The position numbers and the translations under genes are program-made. Source: Anaerolineae bacterium (GTDB lineage: Bacteria; Chloroflexota; Anaerolineae; B4-G1; DUEL01). Taken from it: DNA of 38,105 bases. Below, one piece after another: positions 7,875 through 17,954 of the stretch; position 1 is the stretch's first letter; the number at the start of each line of letters is the position of its first letter. The notes beneath the pieces were generated by a model that was not told the origin of the DNA, did no database searches, and worked only from the letters and a program-made list of their open reading frames with translations. The DNA lies in NCBI GenBank assembly GCA_025062415.1, contig JANXAH010000144.1:1-38105 (forward strand). The letters are read 5' to 3'.

Positions 7875-8386
7875 TGACCGCGGTCGTTCTCCTTCTGGTC
7901 CTGGTCGGGCTGGTGCTGTTGTGGCTGGCCCGACGGCTGCGGGCCCGGACAGGGCTTCCTTCGGGGCGCATTGTCGCCACAGATACGGGACTGTGGCGAC
8001 GGCTGGATCGTCCTCTGTTTTCCCACCGTTACTGCCTGGTCGGTCGGCCCGATTACATCGTTGCCGATGGCGCGGACCTGATCCCGGTGGAAGTCAAGTC
8101 GGCCCGCGCCCCTGCGCGGCCGCACGCTTCCCACATTCTCCAATTGGCCGCATACTGTCTTCTGGTCGCGGAGACCTCCGGGCGCCGTCCTCCCTATGGC
8201 GTGATCCAGTACGCAGACCGAACTTTCCGGATTCCCTATACCCGCGAACTGGAGGAGGAGTTGTTGGCTCTTCTGGAGGAAATGCGGGAGGACCTGGAAG
8301 CGGGCGATGCCCCGCGCCGTCATCAGGACCCTGGCCGCTGCCGGAGGTGCGGCTATCGGGAGGTCTGCGAGCAATCTCTCGTTTGA
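7874..8386 (+). CDS. Cas4/Dna2-like PD-(D/E)xK nuclease domain with N-terminal transmembrane helix
   Basis: MTAVVLLLVLVGLVLLWLARRL then VGRPDYIVADGADLIPVEVKSAR...HILQLAAYCLLVAE...GRCRRCGYREVCEQSLV; TAATG overlap with moaA. Confidence 0.8.
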   Translation: MTAVVLLLVLVGLVLLWLARRLRARTGLPSGRIVATDTGLWRRLDRPLFSHRYCLVGRPDYIVADGADLIPVEVKSARAPARPHASHILQLAAYCLLVAETSGRRPPYGVIQYADRTFRIPYTRELEEELLALLEEMREDLEAGDAPRRHQDPGRCRRCGYREVCEQSLV

Positions 8387-8638
8387 TGGACGCGAAGACG
8401 CCAGGTGCCGGAAAGTGCCTGGCATGTTCGTCCTTCTACAGGGTAAGCACGCAGAATATCTCTGCGAGACCATTTGCGCATCGTCATCTTTTCCTCTCAA
8501 TCGCCCGTGGAATACCGGCAAGGTATAATTTCGCCCAACACGCAGGGAAAAGGCAGGGAAGGGGTGAGGGATTCCGCCATCGGGTAAATGAAGTAATTGA
8601 GTATATCCAGGGCAGGTATAGACAGGGTAGCGGAAGGA

Positions 8639-10282
8639 TTAAAAATCTCTTCGGGGATAGGTTTGGCGCCAAGGTTCTTCCTTAAAGAAAATAACCACAA
8701 CGGGACGGTCGTAGACGGTGAAACTCTCGTCTAAAGGGGGTAGAGGGAGAAACGGGCGTTTCGGGAGACAGTGAGGATGGGGAACGGGAAGCCCGGCGGC
8801 CCAGAAGGGATTATCGGCCAGCGGGAGTGTGCCCAGAATCAGGGGACGGTGAAAACAGGCTGCGGGAACAAAGCCCAGGTCGCCGGAGAAGAGGCGGCGG
8901 TAGTAGGCGACCGTCCGGGGGAACCGATCGGGCCAGCGCGTTAGGGCACCGTATCCCCGCTGACTGGCGACGATCAGCACATCCGCTTCGGCAAGCATCC
9001 GTTCCATTTTCGCCTCTTTTTCCGGTGTGTCCGGCTCAAAGATCGGGAGGACGCGCACTTCGTAGCCCGTGGGGTCCAGGGGCAGAGGGTGGTCCCAGGC
9101 CTCCACGGCGATGCGGGAGCCCGGCGGGAGATTCTGCCGAATCCAGTCGGACGCCGCAACCCAGGGGTGGGGGAAGCGGTAGGAGGCAACAAGCGCCCCA
9201 GAAAGGGCCCAGGCCGGAAGGAGCGCTGCGAGGGCCAGGGCCACAGCCGGAAGCGCACGAGGTCCCCCCAATCGGGTGACGATCCGGGCACTGTAGACTG
9301 CCAGCACAGGGGTCAGGGGGAGCCAGTACCGGGGAAACTTGACGAACAGGCCGCCGGTAAAAGCGAAGAAGGGAAGCGCCCAGGCCAGCAGAACCCACTC
9401 CGCGCGGGCGGGTGAGCCGCGTGCGGCGCGAACTGTCGCGGCGAACATCCCCCCGAATCCCATCAGCGCCAGCCCAGGACCCATTCCCCAGACCATTTGC
9501 TGGAGGATGGGGTAAAGGTAAGGCAAAGTCCCCCGGTACTGGAGGGTATATGGAACCAGCACAGTTCCCCGGACGAGCGCGCTCTGGGTCTGGAGATTTT
9601 CCCAAAGGTTCGCGAACCGCAGGAGGGCGAAGGGATTGGTGAGGGCAAAAGCGGCTGTTGCGGCGCTCAGAGCGACGGCTCCCAACCGCCACCCGTTCCG
9701 GAGGGTATTCCCCGCAATGCAGGCCATCATCAGTGGCAGGGCCAGCAGGGCGGCACTCGCCTTGCATCCGAGGGCCAGCCCGATCCAGGTCCCTGCCCAA
9801 AGAGCCCATTGCCGTTTCCCGGTCTCCGCCAGGCGAACGGCTCCCAGCAGCGCGCCGGTGGCAAAGAAGGCCAGCCAGGGGTCTACCGTGCCGAAATGGG
9901 CCTGCTGGACGTGGAGCGGCATTCCGGCCAGAAGGGCCGCAGCCAGCCATCCTGCCCGGCGCCCGGCCAGCCGACTGCCCAGCGCGGCGGTCAGGGCGAC
10001 GGTTCCGGTATCCAGAAGGGCCGCCAGCACGCGCGCGGTCCAGAGAGGGTCGCCGGAGTCCTTTGCCAGGGCAACGACATAGACAGGAAGGTGGCCATAG
10101 GGAAACCGGGGGTCCGACGCAAAAGGGTCCAGACGGTCCGGCCAGGCCAGTCGGGCGGCGGTATCCACGATGTGCCGCTCGTCGGGGTGGGCAGCGATCC
10201 CGCCGTCCCATGCCAGCCCGGAAAGCCTCAGGACCAGGGCGGCCCACAGCAACACTGCAGATAAGAGCATCCTTCTCCGCAT
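8639..10282 (-). CDS. GT39/ArnT-like membrane glycosyltransferase
   Basis: DERHIVDTAARLAWPDRLDPFASDPRFPYGHLPVYVVAL; many TM helices. Track start (10420) includes repeat-like PLPSPDLSSPHPSPSGGLSPLPVG; MRRRMLLSA taken as more likely start. Confidence 0.8.
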   Translation of the reverse strand: MRRRMLLSAVLLWAALVLRLSGLAWDGGIAAHPDERHIVDTAARLAWPDRLDPFASDPRFPYGHLPVYVVALAKDSGDPLWTARVLAALLDTGTVALTAALGSRLAGRRAGWLAAALLAGMPLHVQQAHFGTVDPWLAFFATGALLGAVRLAETGKRQWALWAGTWIGLALGCKASAALLALPLMMACIAGNTLRNGWRLGAVALSAATAAFALTNPFALLRFANLWENLQTQSALVRGTVLVPYTLQYRGTLPYLYPILQQMVWGMGPGLALMGFGGMFAATVRAARGSPARAEWVLLAWALPFFAFTGGLFVKFPRYWLPLTPVLAVYSARIVTRLGGPRALPAVALALAALLPAWALSGALVASYRFPHPWVAASDWIRQNLPPGSRIAVEAWDHPLPLDPTGYEVRVLPIFEPDTPEKEAKMERMLAEADVLIVASQRGYGALTRWPDRFPRTVAYYRRLFSGDLGFVPAACFHRPLILGTLPLADNPFWAAGLPVPHPHCLPKRPFLPLPPLDESFTVYDRPVVVIFFKEEPWRQTYPRRDF

Positions 10283-10472
10283 GCGCAGACCCACTGGAAG
10301 GGGAGAGAGACCGCCCGAAGGGCTGGGGTGGGGTGAGGAAAGGTCCGGAGAGGGGAGGGGGGGCTGCTCATAAACACCCTGTCCCAACGATGTCCGAACC
10401 TCAGTGATCCCACTTGGCATTTTCCCCCGATTATGCTATCGTTAGAGCGTGCCTGAAAAATGCTGAAGGCCG

Positions 10473-10555
10473 TGTAGCGCACGCTGTTAGCCTGTGATGG
10501 GTGGCCTGAAACAGCCTCCTGACGAACGTCCACAGACCTGGCAGTCTGCGCTACA
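10473..10555. repeat. REP/MITE-like inverted repeat, arms about 24 nt
   Basis: TGTAGCGCACGCTGTTAGCCTGTG (10473-10496) versus reverse complement of CACAGACCTGGCAGTCTGCGCTACA (10531-10555) = TGTAGCGCAGACTGCCAGGTCTGTG. Confidence 0.75.
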
Positions 10556-10608
10556 GCGCTGGAGTCCCCGGAGAAACCGAGTTTTCAGACCTGCTCTTAC
10601 AAGGCGCG

Positions 10609-11433
10609 ATGAAGCGGCTCTCCTATTCCGACATTGACCTTTCCCGCTGGCGGGAGTACGGCCACATCTGGACGGACTCCCTCTGGATCATTGAGGCCCG
10701 GGACCGGACCGGGGGACATCAACTGGACTATCACGGCAACTTCGTCCCCCAGATCGCCACCCAGACCTACCTGCGCTACACCCGGGAGAACGACGTCGTC
10801 CTGGACCTCTTTCTGGGCTCGGGGACCAGCGCTGTAGAGGCCGTCCGACTGAACCGTCGTTTCGTGGGCGTGGAACTCCAGCCCGACTTGGTCGCCTATG
10901 TCCAGGCCAAAATCCGGGAACTGGAGAACCACCACGGCGCTCCCCTGTTGGGCCGCCGCGTCCACATCCTCCAGGGAGATAGCACCCAAGAGGAGACTGC
11001 GGAGCGGATACGGGAGGCCCTGACCCGAATGGGGGAGTCCGCCGTCCACCTGCTGGTCCTTCATCCCCCGTACCACGACATCATCCGGTTCTCCGCCGAC
11101 CCGGCGGATCTCTCCAATGCTCCGGACCTCCCGACCTTCCTGGACCGCTTTGAGAAGAGCGTGCGTTTGGGGACGGCACTTCTGGCTCCTGGGCGGTTCG
11201 TCGTCCTGGTCATTGGCGACAAATACAACCGGGGGGAACTGATTCCCCTGGGATTTTACTGCTTCCAGCGGTGTCAGCAAGTCGGGTTGATCCCTAAAGC
11301 CATCGTCGTCAAAAACATCACGGGGAACGAGCGGGGGAAGGGCCGCGCGACCAACCTCTGGCGCTATCGGGCCCTGGCGGGAGGGTACTACATCTTCAAG
11401 CACGAGTACGTCGTCATTTTCCAGAAACGATGA
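10609..11433 (+). CDS. Site-specific DNA methyltransferase (N4/N6 type), no adjacent restriction gene
   Basis: VVLDLFLGSGTSAVEAVRLNRRFVGVELQPD (SAM motif), LVLHPPYHDIIRF (PPY motif), HGNFVPQIA. Confidence 0.85.
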   Translation: MKRLSYSDIDLSRWREYGHIWTDSLWIIEARDRTGGHQLDYHGNFVPQIATQTYLRYTRENDVVLDLFLGSGTSAVEAVRLNRRFVGVELQPDLVAYVQAKIRELENHHGAPLLGRRVHILQGDSTQEETAERIREALTRMGESAVHLLVLHPPYHDIIRFSADPADLSNAPDLPTFLDRFEKSVRLGTALLAPGRFVVLVIGDKYNRGELIPLGFYCFQRCQQVGLIPKAIVVKNITGNERGKGRATNLWRYRALAGGYYIFKHEYVVIFQKR

Positions 11434-12557
11434 GGAACGCGTTCACCGTTTCCCTACTGTTGATTCTTCTGACCGGGCTGATGCTGGCCCCGGCGCCAAT
11501 GGCAGCCCAGGAGGGACCGGCGACCCAACTCTATACTCTTGTCAACAAGGCCCGGCTGGATAACGGTCTGGCGCCATACGGCTGGTCCACTCTGCTGGCA
11601 GCAGCGGCCCAGCGCCACGCCGACGACCTGGCGGCTAACCGTCGGGCCTCTCACACCGGCTCCGACGGCTCCACCCCTGCCCAGCGCATCCTTCAGGCCG
11701 GCTACGTGGCGTGGGGAAACGGGGCCGTTGTGGGAGAGAACTTCTGGACCGGGACAGGCTCTCCGGAGGACGTGCTGGAATGGTTCCTGGGCGACCCGCC
11801 CCACCGGGCGAACATCCTCAGCGAGCGCTACCGGGAAATCGGGATCGGCTTTGCCAGGGATAGTGAAGGTCGGGTCTATTACGTTCTGGACTTCGGCGCG
11901 CGGCCCAATGTGCTCCCCGTATTCATCAACGACGGCGCTGCGACAACAGATTCCCCCCAGGTTGCTGTCCGACTCACCAACGAGGAGGCCTATCCCCAGG
12001 GAGAGGGAAACGCCTACATGGGGCGGGCTGTGGAGGTCCGGCTCAGCAACACCCCCGATTTTTCTGGCGCAGTCTGGCAACTGTGGGAGCCGCTGATTCC
12101 GTGGACGATTCCCGCCGAGCCGGGAGAACACTGGGTCTACGTCCAGTTCCGGGACGCTGCAGGTCGCATGGCGGGGTCTGCCGACAGCATCCTGCTGGTC
12201 CTTGGACCAGGGACGCCGACCGCGCCCGCAGTCCCCCCCACAATTCCTCCCGCGCCGACCGCGACCCCCGTCCCGATGCCGGTGCCGACGGCTGTTCCGA
12301 GTCCCACTCCGTTCCCTACCCCATTGCCGACGGAACTCCCCTCTGCGACGAGGCCCCCTGTTTCTCCGGTCTCAGGACCCATCTCCTCTCCGTCGCCCAT
12401 CGTCGTACGGACGCCTTTTCCCACCTGGACGCCCCTCCCGCCTCTCACTTCCGAAGGGGAACCGGAGACTCGCTCCCCGCTGGGGCTCCTTTTCACCCTT
12501 CAGGGGCTGGCACTCCTTCTGGGCATCTACCTTGCCCTGCGGCGGCGACCGACCTGA
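11430..12557 (+). CDS. Secreted CAP/SCP-domain protein with Pro/Thr-rich linker and C-terminal TM anchor
   Basis: Signal peptide; LYTLVNKARLDNGLAPYGWSTLLAAAAQRHADDLAAN...SHTGSDGSTPAQRI...VVGENFW; C-terminal LLFTLQGLALLLGIYLALRRRPT. Confidence 0.9.
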   Translation: MRNAFTVSLLLILLTGLMLAPAPMAAQEGPATQLYTLVNKARLDNGLAPYGWSTLLAAAAQRHADDLAANRRASHTGSDGSTPAQRILQAGYVAWGNGAVVGENFWTGTGSPEDVLEWFLGDPPHRANILSERYREIGIGFARDSEGRVYYVLDFGARPNVLPVFINDGAATTDSPQVAVRLTNEEAYPQGEGNAYMGRAVEVRLSNTPDFSGAVWQLWEPLIPWTIPAEPGEHWVYVQFRDAAGRMAGSADSILLVLGPGTPTAPAVPPTIPPAPTATPVPMPVPTAVPSPTPFPTPLPTELPSATRPPVSPVSGPISSPSPIVVRTPFPTWTPLPPLTSEGEPETRSPLGLLFTLQGLALLLGIYLALRRRPT

Positions 12558-12580
12558 CACCCTCTGCTGGGAGCAGGAGA

Positions 12581-13411
12581 ATGACTGTGCCCTTCCACGA
12601 TTTTGGCGGCGATGGCCCGTTGGTCCACTTTGCCCATGCCAACGGCTTTCCCCCTGCGACCTACCGCCCCTTTATTGCGACGCTGACGGACCGATACCAC
12701 GTGATCGGATTGCCCGCCCGGCCCTTGTGGCCTGGGAGCCGTCCAGAGGAAATTTCGGGCTGGCATCCGATGGCGGAGGACCTAATTCGTGCCCTGGATG
12801 GGCTGAAGGCTCGGGGAATTTTTGGAGTTGGGCACTCTATGGGTGGAGTGCTGACCCTCTGGGCGGCTATCCAGCGATCAGACCTTTTTCGGGCTGTTGT
12901 CCTGATAGACCCGGTCATTCTGCCACCGCATTACCTCTGGGTGGCGCGTGCGATGCGGCGGCTGGGGCTTGTCTATCGGCACTCGCTGATCTGGAGGACC
13001 CTGCGCCGCCGCCGGACCTGGCCCGATCGGAAGGCCTGCTTCCGGTACTTTCGGGAGAAGCCCTTCTTTGCCCGCTGGCCCGACGAGAGCCTCTGGGCCT
13101 ATGTGGAGGCCGGGACGCGGGAGCGTCCGGAGGGCGGGGTGGAACTGGTCTATTCGCCGGAGTGGGAGGCCCGCATTTTTGCCCTGATCCCGACCGACGT
13201 CTGGAGAGCGGTGCCGCGCCTGCGGACTCCGGCGCTGGTTGTTCGGGGCGCGCATTCGGGGACTTTCCGGCCCCAGGCGATGGCGCGGATGCAACGGCTG
13301 TTGCCCGGAGCCCGCTACTGTGTCGTTCCCGACGCAGGCCATATGGTCCCGCTGGAGCGTCCGGTGGAGACAGGGGCCATCGTCCGGGCCTTTCTGGGAG
13401 AGTTTGCGTAG
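12581..13411 (+). CDS. Alpha/beta hydrolase
   Basis: GHSMGG nucleophile elbow, PDAGHMVPLERP C-terminal His. Confidence 0.88.
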   Translation: MTVPFHDFGGDGPLVHFAHANGFPPATYRPFIATLTDRYHVIGLPARPLWPGSRPEEISGWHPMAEDLIRALDGLKARGIFGVGHSMGGVLTLWAAIQRSDLFRAVVLIDPVILPPHYLWVARAMRRLGLVYRHSLIWRTLRRRRTWPDRKACFRYFREKPFFARWPDESLWAYVEAGTRERPEGGVELVYSPEWEARIFALIPTDVWRAVPRLRTPALVVRGAHSGTFRPQAMARMQRLLPGARYCVVPDAGHMVPLERPVETGAIVRAFLGEFA

Positions 13412-13435
13412 CGCTCAAGGTGCAAGGAGGGAACA

Positions 13436-14191
13436 ATGCCGTATGTGGAAGCCCGAGGCACACAGATTTTCTACACCCAGTATGGCCGAGAGGGAAAAGC
13501 CCTGGTCCTGATCCACGGCGCAGGGGGCAGCCACCTGCACTGGCCATCCCCGTTGCGGCGCCTTCCCGGGGCGCGGGTCTACGCCATAGACCTGCCGGGC
13601 CACGGGAGATCCAGTGGCCCGGGACGGACGGCCATTGAGGAATATGCTGCCGACGTGGCCGGATTCCTGGACGGGGTAGGGCTGGCCCAGGCCATTCTGG
13701 TTGGGCATTCTATGGGAGGGGCCATCGCCCAGACCATGGCGCTGCGGTATCCGGAACGGGTCGCCGGACTGGTGCTGGTAGGGACAGGGGCCCGGCTGCG
13801 GGTCTCCCCGCTCCTTCTGGAGGGAATCCTCCAGAACTTCCAGGGTGTCCTGAGCCTGATGGACGATTGGGCCTGGGGGCCGGGAACATCCCCCGAACTG
13901 GTGGAGCGAGGGCGCCGGATGCTGGCGCGCGTAGACCCCCAGGTGCTCTGGGGGGATTTTGCCGCCTGCGACCGATTTGACGTGCGCGATCAGGTCGGAG
14001 AGATCCGCGTTCCAACGCTGGTCATCACCGGTTCCGAGGACCGGATGACGCCGCCCAAGTTTGCCCAGTGGCTCCAGGAGCACATCCCCAACGCCCGCCT
14101 GGTTCTGGTGGAGGGTGCGGGGCACATGGTGATGCTGGAGAAACCAGAGGAGGTCGCAGCCCAGATCCGGGATTGGTTGCAGGCGTTGTAG
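13436..14191 (+). CDS. Alpha/beta hydrolase
   Basis: VLIHGAGGSHLHW, VGHSMGGAIAQTMALRYPERVAGLVLV, GAGHMVMLEKP. Confidence 0.92.
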   Translation: MPYVEARGTQIFYTQYGREGKALVLIHGAGGSHLHWPSPLRRLPGARVYAIDLPGHGRSSGPGRTAIEEYAADVAGFLDGVGLAQAILVGHSMGGAIAQTMALRYPERVAGLVLVGTGARLRVSPLLLEGILQNFQGVLSLMDDWAWGPGTSPELVERGRRMLARVDPQVLWGDFAACDRFDVRDQVGEIRVPTLVITGSEDRMTPPKFAQWLQEHIPNARLVLVEGAGHMVMLEKPEEVAAQIRDWLQAL

Positions 14192-14220
14192 GACAACTGC
14201 GCGCAGTTGTCCTACAACGC
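14183..14220. terminator. Perfect 38-bp palindrome, probable bidirectional terminator between convergent genes
   Basis: GCGTTGTAGGACAACTGCG|CGCAGTTGTCCTACAACGC, both halves exact reverse complements; contains stop codons of both genes. Confidence 0.9.
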
Positions 14221-15558
14221 TTCCTTCAGCGTATCCAGGAACTCCTTGTTGTTCCGGGTGCGGGCGAGGTGCTGGAGCACAGCCTCGGTCACAGTCGTTA
14301 AGTCGTAGCCTGCTCCGGCGGGCGGCGGGGCCAGCATCTGGGAAACCATCTTCCGCATCAGCCACACCTTCTGGAGCGTCTCTGCGTCCAAGAGCAACTC
14401 CTCCCGACGAGTGCCCGACCGCTCTATGTCAATAGCGGGGAAGATGCGCCGTTCCTGGAGCCGCCGGCTGAGGTGGAGTTCCATATTGCCCGTGCCCTTG
14501 AACTCCTCGTAAATCATATCGTCCATCCGACTCCCGGTGTCTATCAGGCACGTGGCGATAATGGTCAGGCTTCCTCCCTCCTCCAGGTTGCGGGCCGCGC
14601 CGAAGAAACTCTTGGGCGGATACAGCGCCGCAGGGTCCAGACCGCCGGAGAGAGTGCGCCCACTGGGCTGGACGACCAGGTTGTAGGCCCGGGCCAGGCG
14701 GGTGATGCTATCCAGCAGGATGACCACGTCTTGCCCGCATTCCACCAGCCGCTTAGCCCGCTCCAGCGCCATCTCTGCGACTTTGGTGTGGTTCTGGACC
14801 GGCTCGTCAAAGGTAGAACTGATGACCTCCGCCTCCACCGACCGATCCATATCGGTGACCTCTTCCGGCCGTTCCCCGATGAGGACAACCATCAGGTGGA
14901 CTTCGGGGTGATTTTTAGTGATGCCGTTGGCGATGTGTTTGAGGACGGTTGTCTTCCCGGCCTTGGGCGGAGAGACGATAAGCCCGCGCTGGCCCTTCCC
15001 GATAGGCGCAATCAGGCTGATCAGCCGGGTGGTCAGGTTGTAGCGGTCGGTCTCAATAATCAGGCGCTTGTTGGGGAAGATGGGCGTTAACCGCTCAAAG
15101 CGGGGCCGCTGCCGGGCCAGTTCCGGGTCCATCCCGTTGACGGCCTCCACCCGCAGCAGGCTATAGTAGCGCTCGTTCTCCTTTGGGGGCCGGACCTGCC
15201 CGACGACCATATCGCCGTTGCGCAGGCCAAACCGACGAATCTGGGAAAGGGAAACGTAAACATCGTCGGGGCCGGGCAGGTAATTCTTCCCACGCAGGAA
15301 TCCCACCCCCTCTTCCGGAACAATCTCCAGCACACCTCCGCGGAAGGTATATCCCTCCCGCTCCGCCTTCGCTTGCAGGATGCGCAGGATCAGGTCGTCC
15401 TTTTTCAGGCGACTGTAGCCAGAAACCCCCATCTCCCGCGCCAGTTCCCGCAATTCGGCGAGGGTCATTTTCTCCAGGTCCCCCAGGTCTAACTCCAGGG
15501 GAGGAGCGTGGACTTCGGTCGTTTCTTCTACGGTTGTGGACGCAATCGGTTCGTCCAT
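14212..15558 (-). CDS. rho: Transcription termination factor Rho
   Basis: [60 protein letters not shown]-type C-term. Start ATG at 15558 preceded by GGAGG. Confidence 0.96.
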   Translation of the reverse strand: MDEPIASTTVEETTEVHAPPLELDLGDLEKMTLAELRELAREMGVSGYSRLKKDDLILRILQAKAEREGYTFRGGVLEIVPEEGVGFLRGKNYLPGPDDVYVSLSQIRRFGLRNGDMVVGQVRPPKENERYYSLLRVEAVNGMDPELARQRPRFERLTPIFPNKRLIIETDRYNLTTRLISLIAPIGKGQRGLIVSPPKAGKTTVLKHIANGITKNHPEVHLMVVLIGERPEEVTDMDRSVEAEVISSTFDEPVQNHTKVAEMALERAKRLVECGQDVVILLDSITRLARAYNLVVQPSGRTLSGGLDPAALYPPKSFFGAARNLEEGGSLTIIATCLIDTGSRMDDMIYEEFKGTGNMELHLSRRLQERRIFPAIDIERSGTRREELLLDAETLQKVWLMRKMVSQMLAPPPAGAGYDLTTVTEAVLQHLARTRNNKEFLDTLKEAL

Positions 15559-15580
15559 CCCAAACCTCCGTAGGAAAGGG

Positions 15581-16597
15581 TTATCCGTATCGGGCAATGA
15601 ACTCTTCAGCCTTTTCTACCAGGTCCCGGTTGCCGATGAAGAGTGCAGTCCGCTGATGGAGGGACTCCGGGACAATCTCCAGGATGGGGCGGCGGCCGTC
15701 GGACGCATACCCTCCAGCGTGATGAGCGATGAAAGCCAGGGGGGCCGCCTCGTAGAGCAGCCGGAGTTTCCCTTTGGGCTTACCGGGGTCCTTATAGTCC
15801 AAAGGATAATAGAAGATTCCGCCCTCCAACAGATTGCGGTGGAAATCGGCGACAAGGGAGCCGATGTAGCGTGCCGAGAGGGGTTTCCGCGGATCTTCTT
15901 CATCCAATCCCTGGAGCCAGCGGGTGTACCGCCGCACCCCTTCGCTCCAGTACCGCTCATTCCCCTGGTTAGCGCTGTAGTATTTGGGCTCGGTGGGAAT
16001 CCGGATATTCGGATGAGAGAGCAGGAACTCCCCTACACTGGGATCCAGCGTGAACCCGTGGACACCGCTCCCGGTGGTGTAGACCAGCATCGTGCTGGAA
16101 CCGTAGATGACGTAGCCTGCGGCGACCAGGTCCCGACCCGGCTGGAGGCAATCCTCCACCGTCCCCGGCCCGCCCGAAGTCTTCCGGCGATAGATGCCGA
16201 AGATGGTCCCAATGCTGGCGTTCACATCAATGTTGGAGGACCCATCCAGAGGGTCAAAGACCAGGACGTAGCGGCCCGTCGGATACCCTTCCGGGATGGG
16301 AATGATGTGCGGCTCCTCCTCTGAGGCCATCACCGCCAAGCGTCCAGTGTAGGAGTTCATCCGGATGATGGTCTGGTTCGCGAAGACGTCCAGTTTCATC
16401 TGGGCCTCGCCCTGAACGTTGACCGTTCCCGCGCGGCCCAGAATCTGGACCAGGCCAGCGCGGGAGACTTCCCGCGCGATGATTTTGGCCGCCAGGGCAA
16501 TATCGTAGAGCAGGTTGGTGAAGACGCCCGTGGCCTCCGGATGGGCTCGTTGTTGTTCCAGAATGTGGCGTTCTATCGTGATGATTTCCCCGTTCAT
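15581..16597 (-). CDS. fbp: Class I fructose-1,6-bisphosphatase
   Basis: [50 protein letters not shown]. Confidence 0.95.
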   Translation of the reverse strand: MNGEIITIERHILEQQRAHPEATGVFTNLLYDIALAAKIIAREVSRAGLVQILGRAGTVNVQGEAQMKLDVFANQTIIRMNSYTGRLAVMASEEEPHIIPIPEGYPTGRYVLVFDPLDGSSNIDVNASIGTIFGIYRRKTSGGPGTVEDCLQPGRDLVAAGYVIYGSSTMLVYTTGSGVHGFTLDPSVGEFLLSHPNIRIPTEPKYYSANQGNERYWSEGVRRYTRWLQGLDEEDPRKPLSARYIGSLVADFHRNLLEGGIFYYPLDYKDPGKPKGKLRLLYEAAPLAFIAHHAGGYASDGRRPILEIVPESLHQRTALFIGNRDLVEKAEEFIARYG

Positions 16598-16600
16598 AGC

Positions 16601-17005
16601 CTACCCCGTGTACCAGACCCATTTGGAACCGCGCATATCGCGGACAATGTCCGTGGTGGAGAGAATCCCCAGGGGGCGGCCGTCGGTATCCACGACCAGC
16701 AGGCGGTGGATCCGGCTTTCCAGCATTTTCCGGGCCGCCTCGGCGACGGGCGCGTCTTTGGAGATCGTGATCACCCCACGGGTCATTACGTCCGTCGCGC
16801 GCAGACGGCTCAGGTCCTCGCCATAATGGGCGATGACGTCGGTATGGGAGACGACGCCCAGCGGCTGAGTCCCCTCCCCCTCTGCGACGATGATGGCGTG
16901 GATGTCTGTATCCGCCATCACCCGAACCACTTCATCCAGCGGGGTATCCGGCTTACAGAAGATGACGCCTTTGTGGTAGATGTCCCGTACAAATCGCTCG
17001 GTCAT
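16601..17005 (-). CDS. CBS-domain pair protein
   Basis: Two CBS repeats: PLDEVVRVMADTDIHAIIVAEGEGTQPLGVVSHTDV and APVAEAARKMLESRIHRLLVVDTDGRPLGILSTTDI. Confidence 0.92.
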   Translation of the reverse strand: MTERFVRDIYHKGVIFCKPDTPLDEVVRVMADTDIHAIIVAEGEGTQPLGVVSHTDVIAHYGEDLSRLRATDVMTRGVITISKDAPVAEAARKMLESRIHRLLVVDTDGRPLGILSTTDIVRDMRGSKWVWYTG

Positions 17006-17105
17006 TCGTGCCTCCTGAAGTTTAAGCCCTTAGGGATGACGATTTCCGCCACCGGGTGAACGCTGGAATAATTTGTTAAACTGCAAAATTGCCAGGCAGC
17101 GATTT

Positions 17106-17954
17106 TCAGTGGGTCCAGAGGATGAAGTAGTATCCCAGGACGGCGGCCCAGAGAAGACTGTCTATCCGGTCCAGGGCGCCACCGTGGCCCGGGAAGAGCG
17201 TGCCGCTATCTTTCACTCCTACCTGGCGCTTGATCATAGAAATCGCCAGGTCTCCCAGGGGGGAGAGGAGGGCGACGATCAGGCCGATGCCGAAGCCGCG
17301 GATGGCCGTGGGACCCTGCGGACCGGCGGCAAGTCCCCAGAGTGCGGCCAGTCCAGTGGTCAGAATCGTCCCCAGGACCACGCCACCTGCGTATCCTTCC
17401 CATGTCTTGCCGGGGCTCAATGCCGGAGCCATCTTGTGCCGGCCCCACTTCCGCCCGACGAGGTACGCGCCACTATCGGCAAACCAGACGGCGGGCAGAA
17501 CGGTCAACACCCACCAGAGCCCCTCCGGAAGGCTGCGCAGACGCAGAATGTGGGATCCACACCATCCCAGATAAAATGCCCCTGCGACCGTCAGGGCCCA
17601 ATCCGCGGTGGGTTTTTCCCGACGGTGAAACATCTGCCATGCGATGGACCCCAGGAGGGCAAAGGAGAGGCCGGGGCCCAGAAGGTTCCAGGCAGGGAAC
17701 TGGGCGTCCAGGAGCAGGACCCATAGGGAGAACACAGCCCAGGGTATCGCGGGGTGGAAGTGGTCCTTTTCCATCAGCCGACAGAACTCCACCACCGCTG
17801 CGGTGAGGATCAGGGCCACAAGGGCAAAGAAGGCCAGCCCACCAATCCGGATCAGTGTGACGACCAGGGGGAGAGCGACGATGGCAGTTAGCAGGCGGGT
17901 GCGGAACACGAGCGAGCGTGCCTCCGGTATGGGATCATCCGGGGACGCGGCCAA
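17106..17954 (-). CDS. cdsA: Phosphatidate cytidylyltransferase
   Basis: [67 protein letters not shown]. Confidence 0.96.
   Translation of the reverse strand: MAASPDDPIPEARSLVFRTRLLTAIVALPLVVTLIRIGGLAFFALVALILTAAVVEFCRLMEKDHFHPAIPWAVFSLWVLLLDAQFPAWNLLGPGLSFALLGSIAWQMFHRREKPTADWALTVAGAFYLGWCGSHILRLRSLPEGLWWVLTVLPAVWFADSGAYLVGRKWGRHKMAPALSPGKTWEGYAGGVVLGTILTTGLAALWGLAAGPQGPTAIRGFGIGLIVALLSPLGDLAISMIKRQVGVKDSGTLFPGHGGALDRIDSLLWAAVLGYYFILWTH

Noticed and set aside
7874-8386. Cas4 as part of a CRISPR-Cas locus
   Set aside because: No cas1/cas2 or array nearby; neighbours are moaA and a glycosyltransferase.
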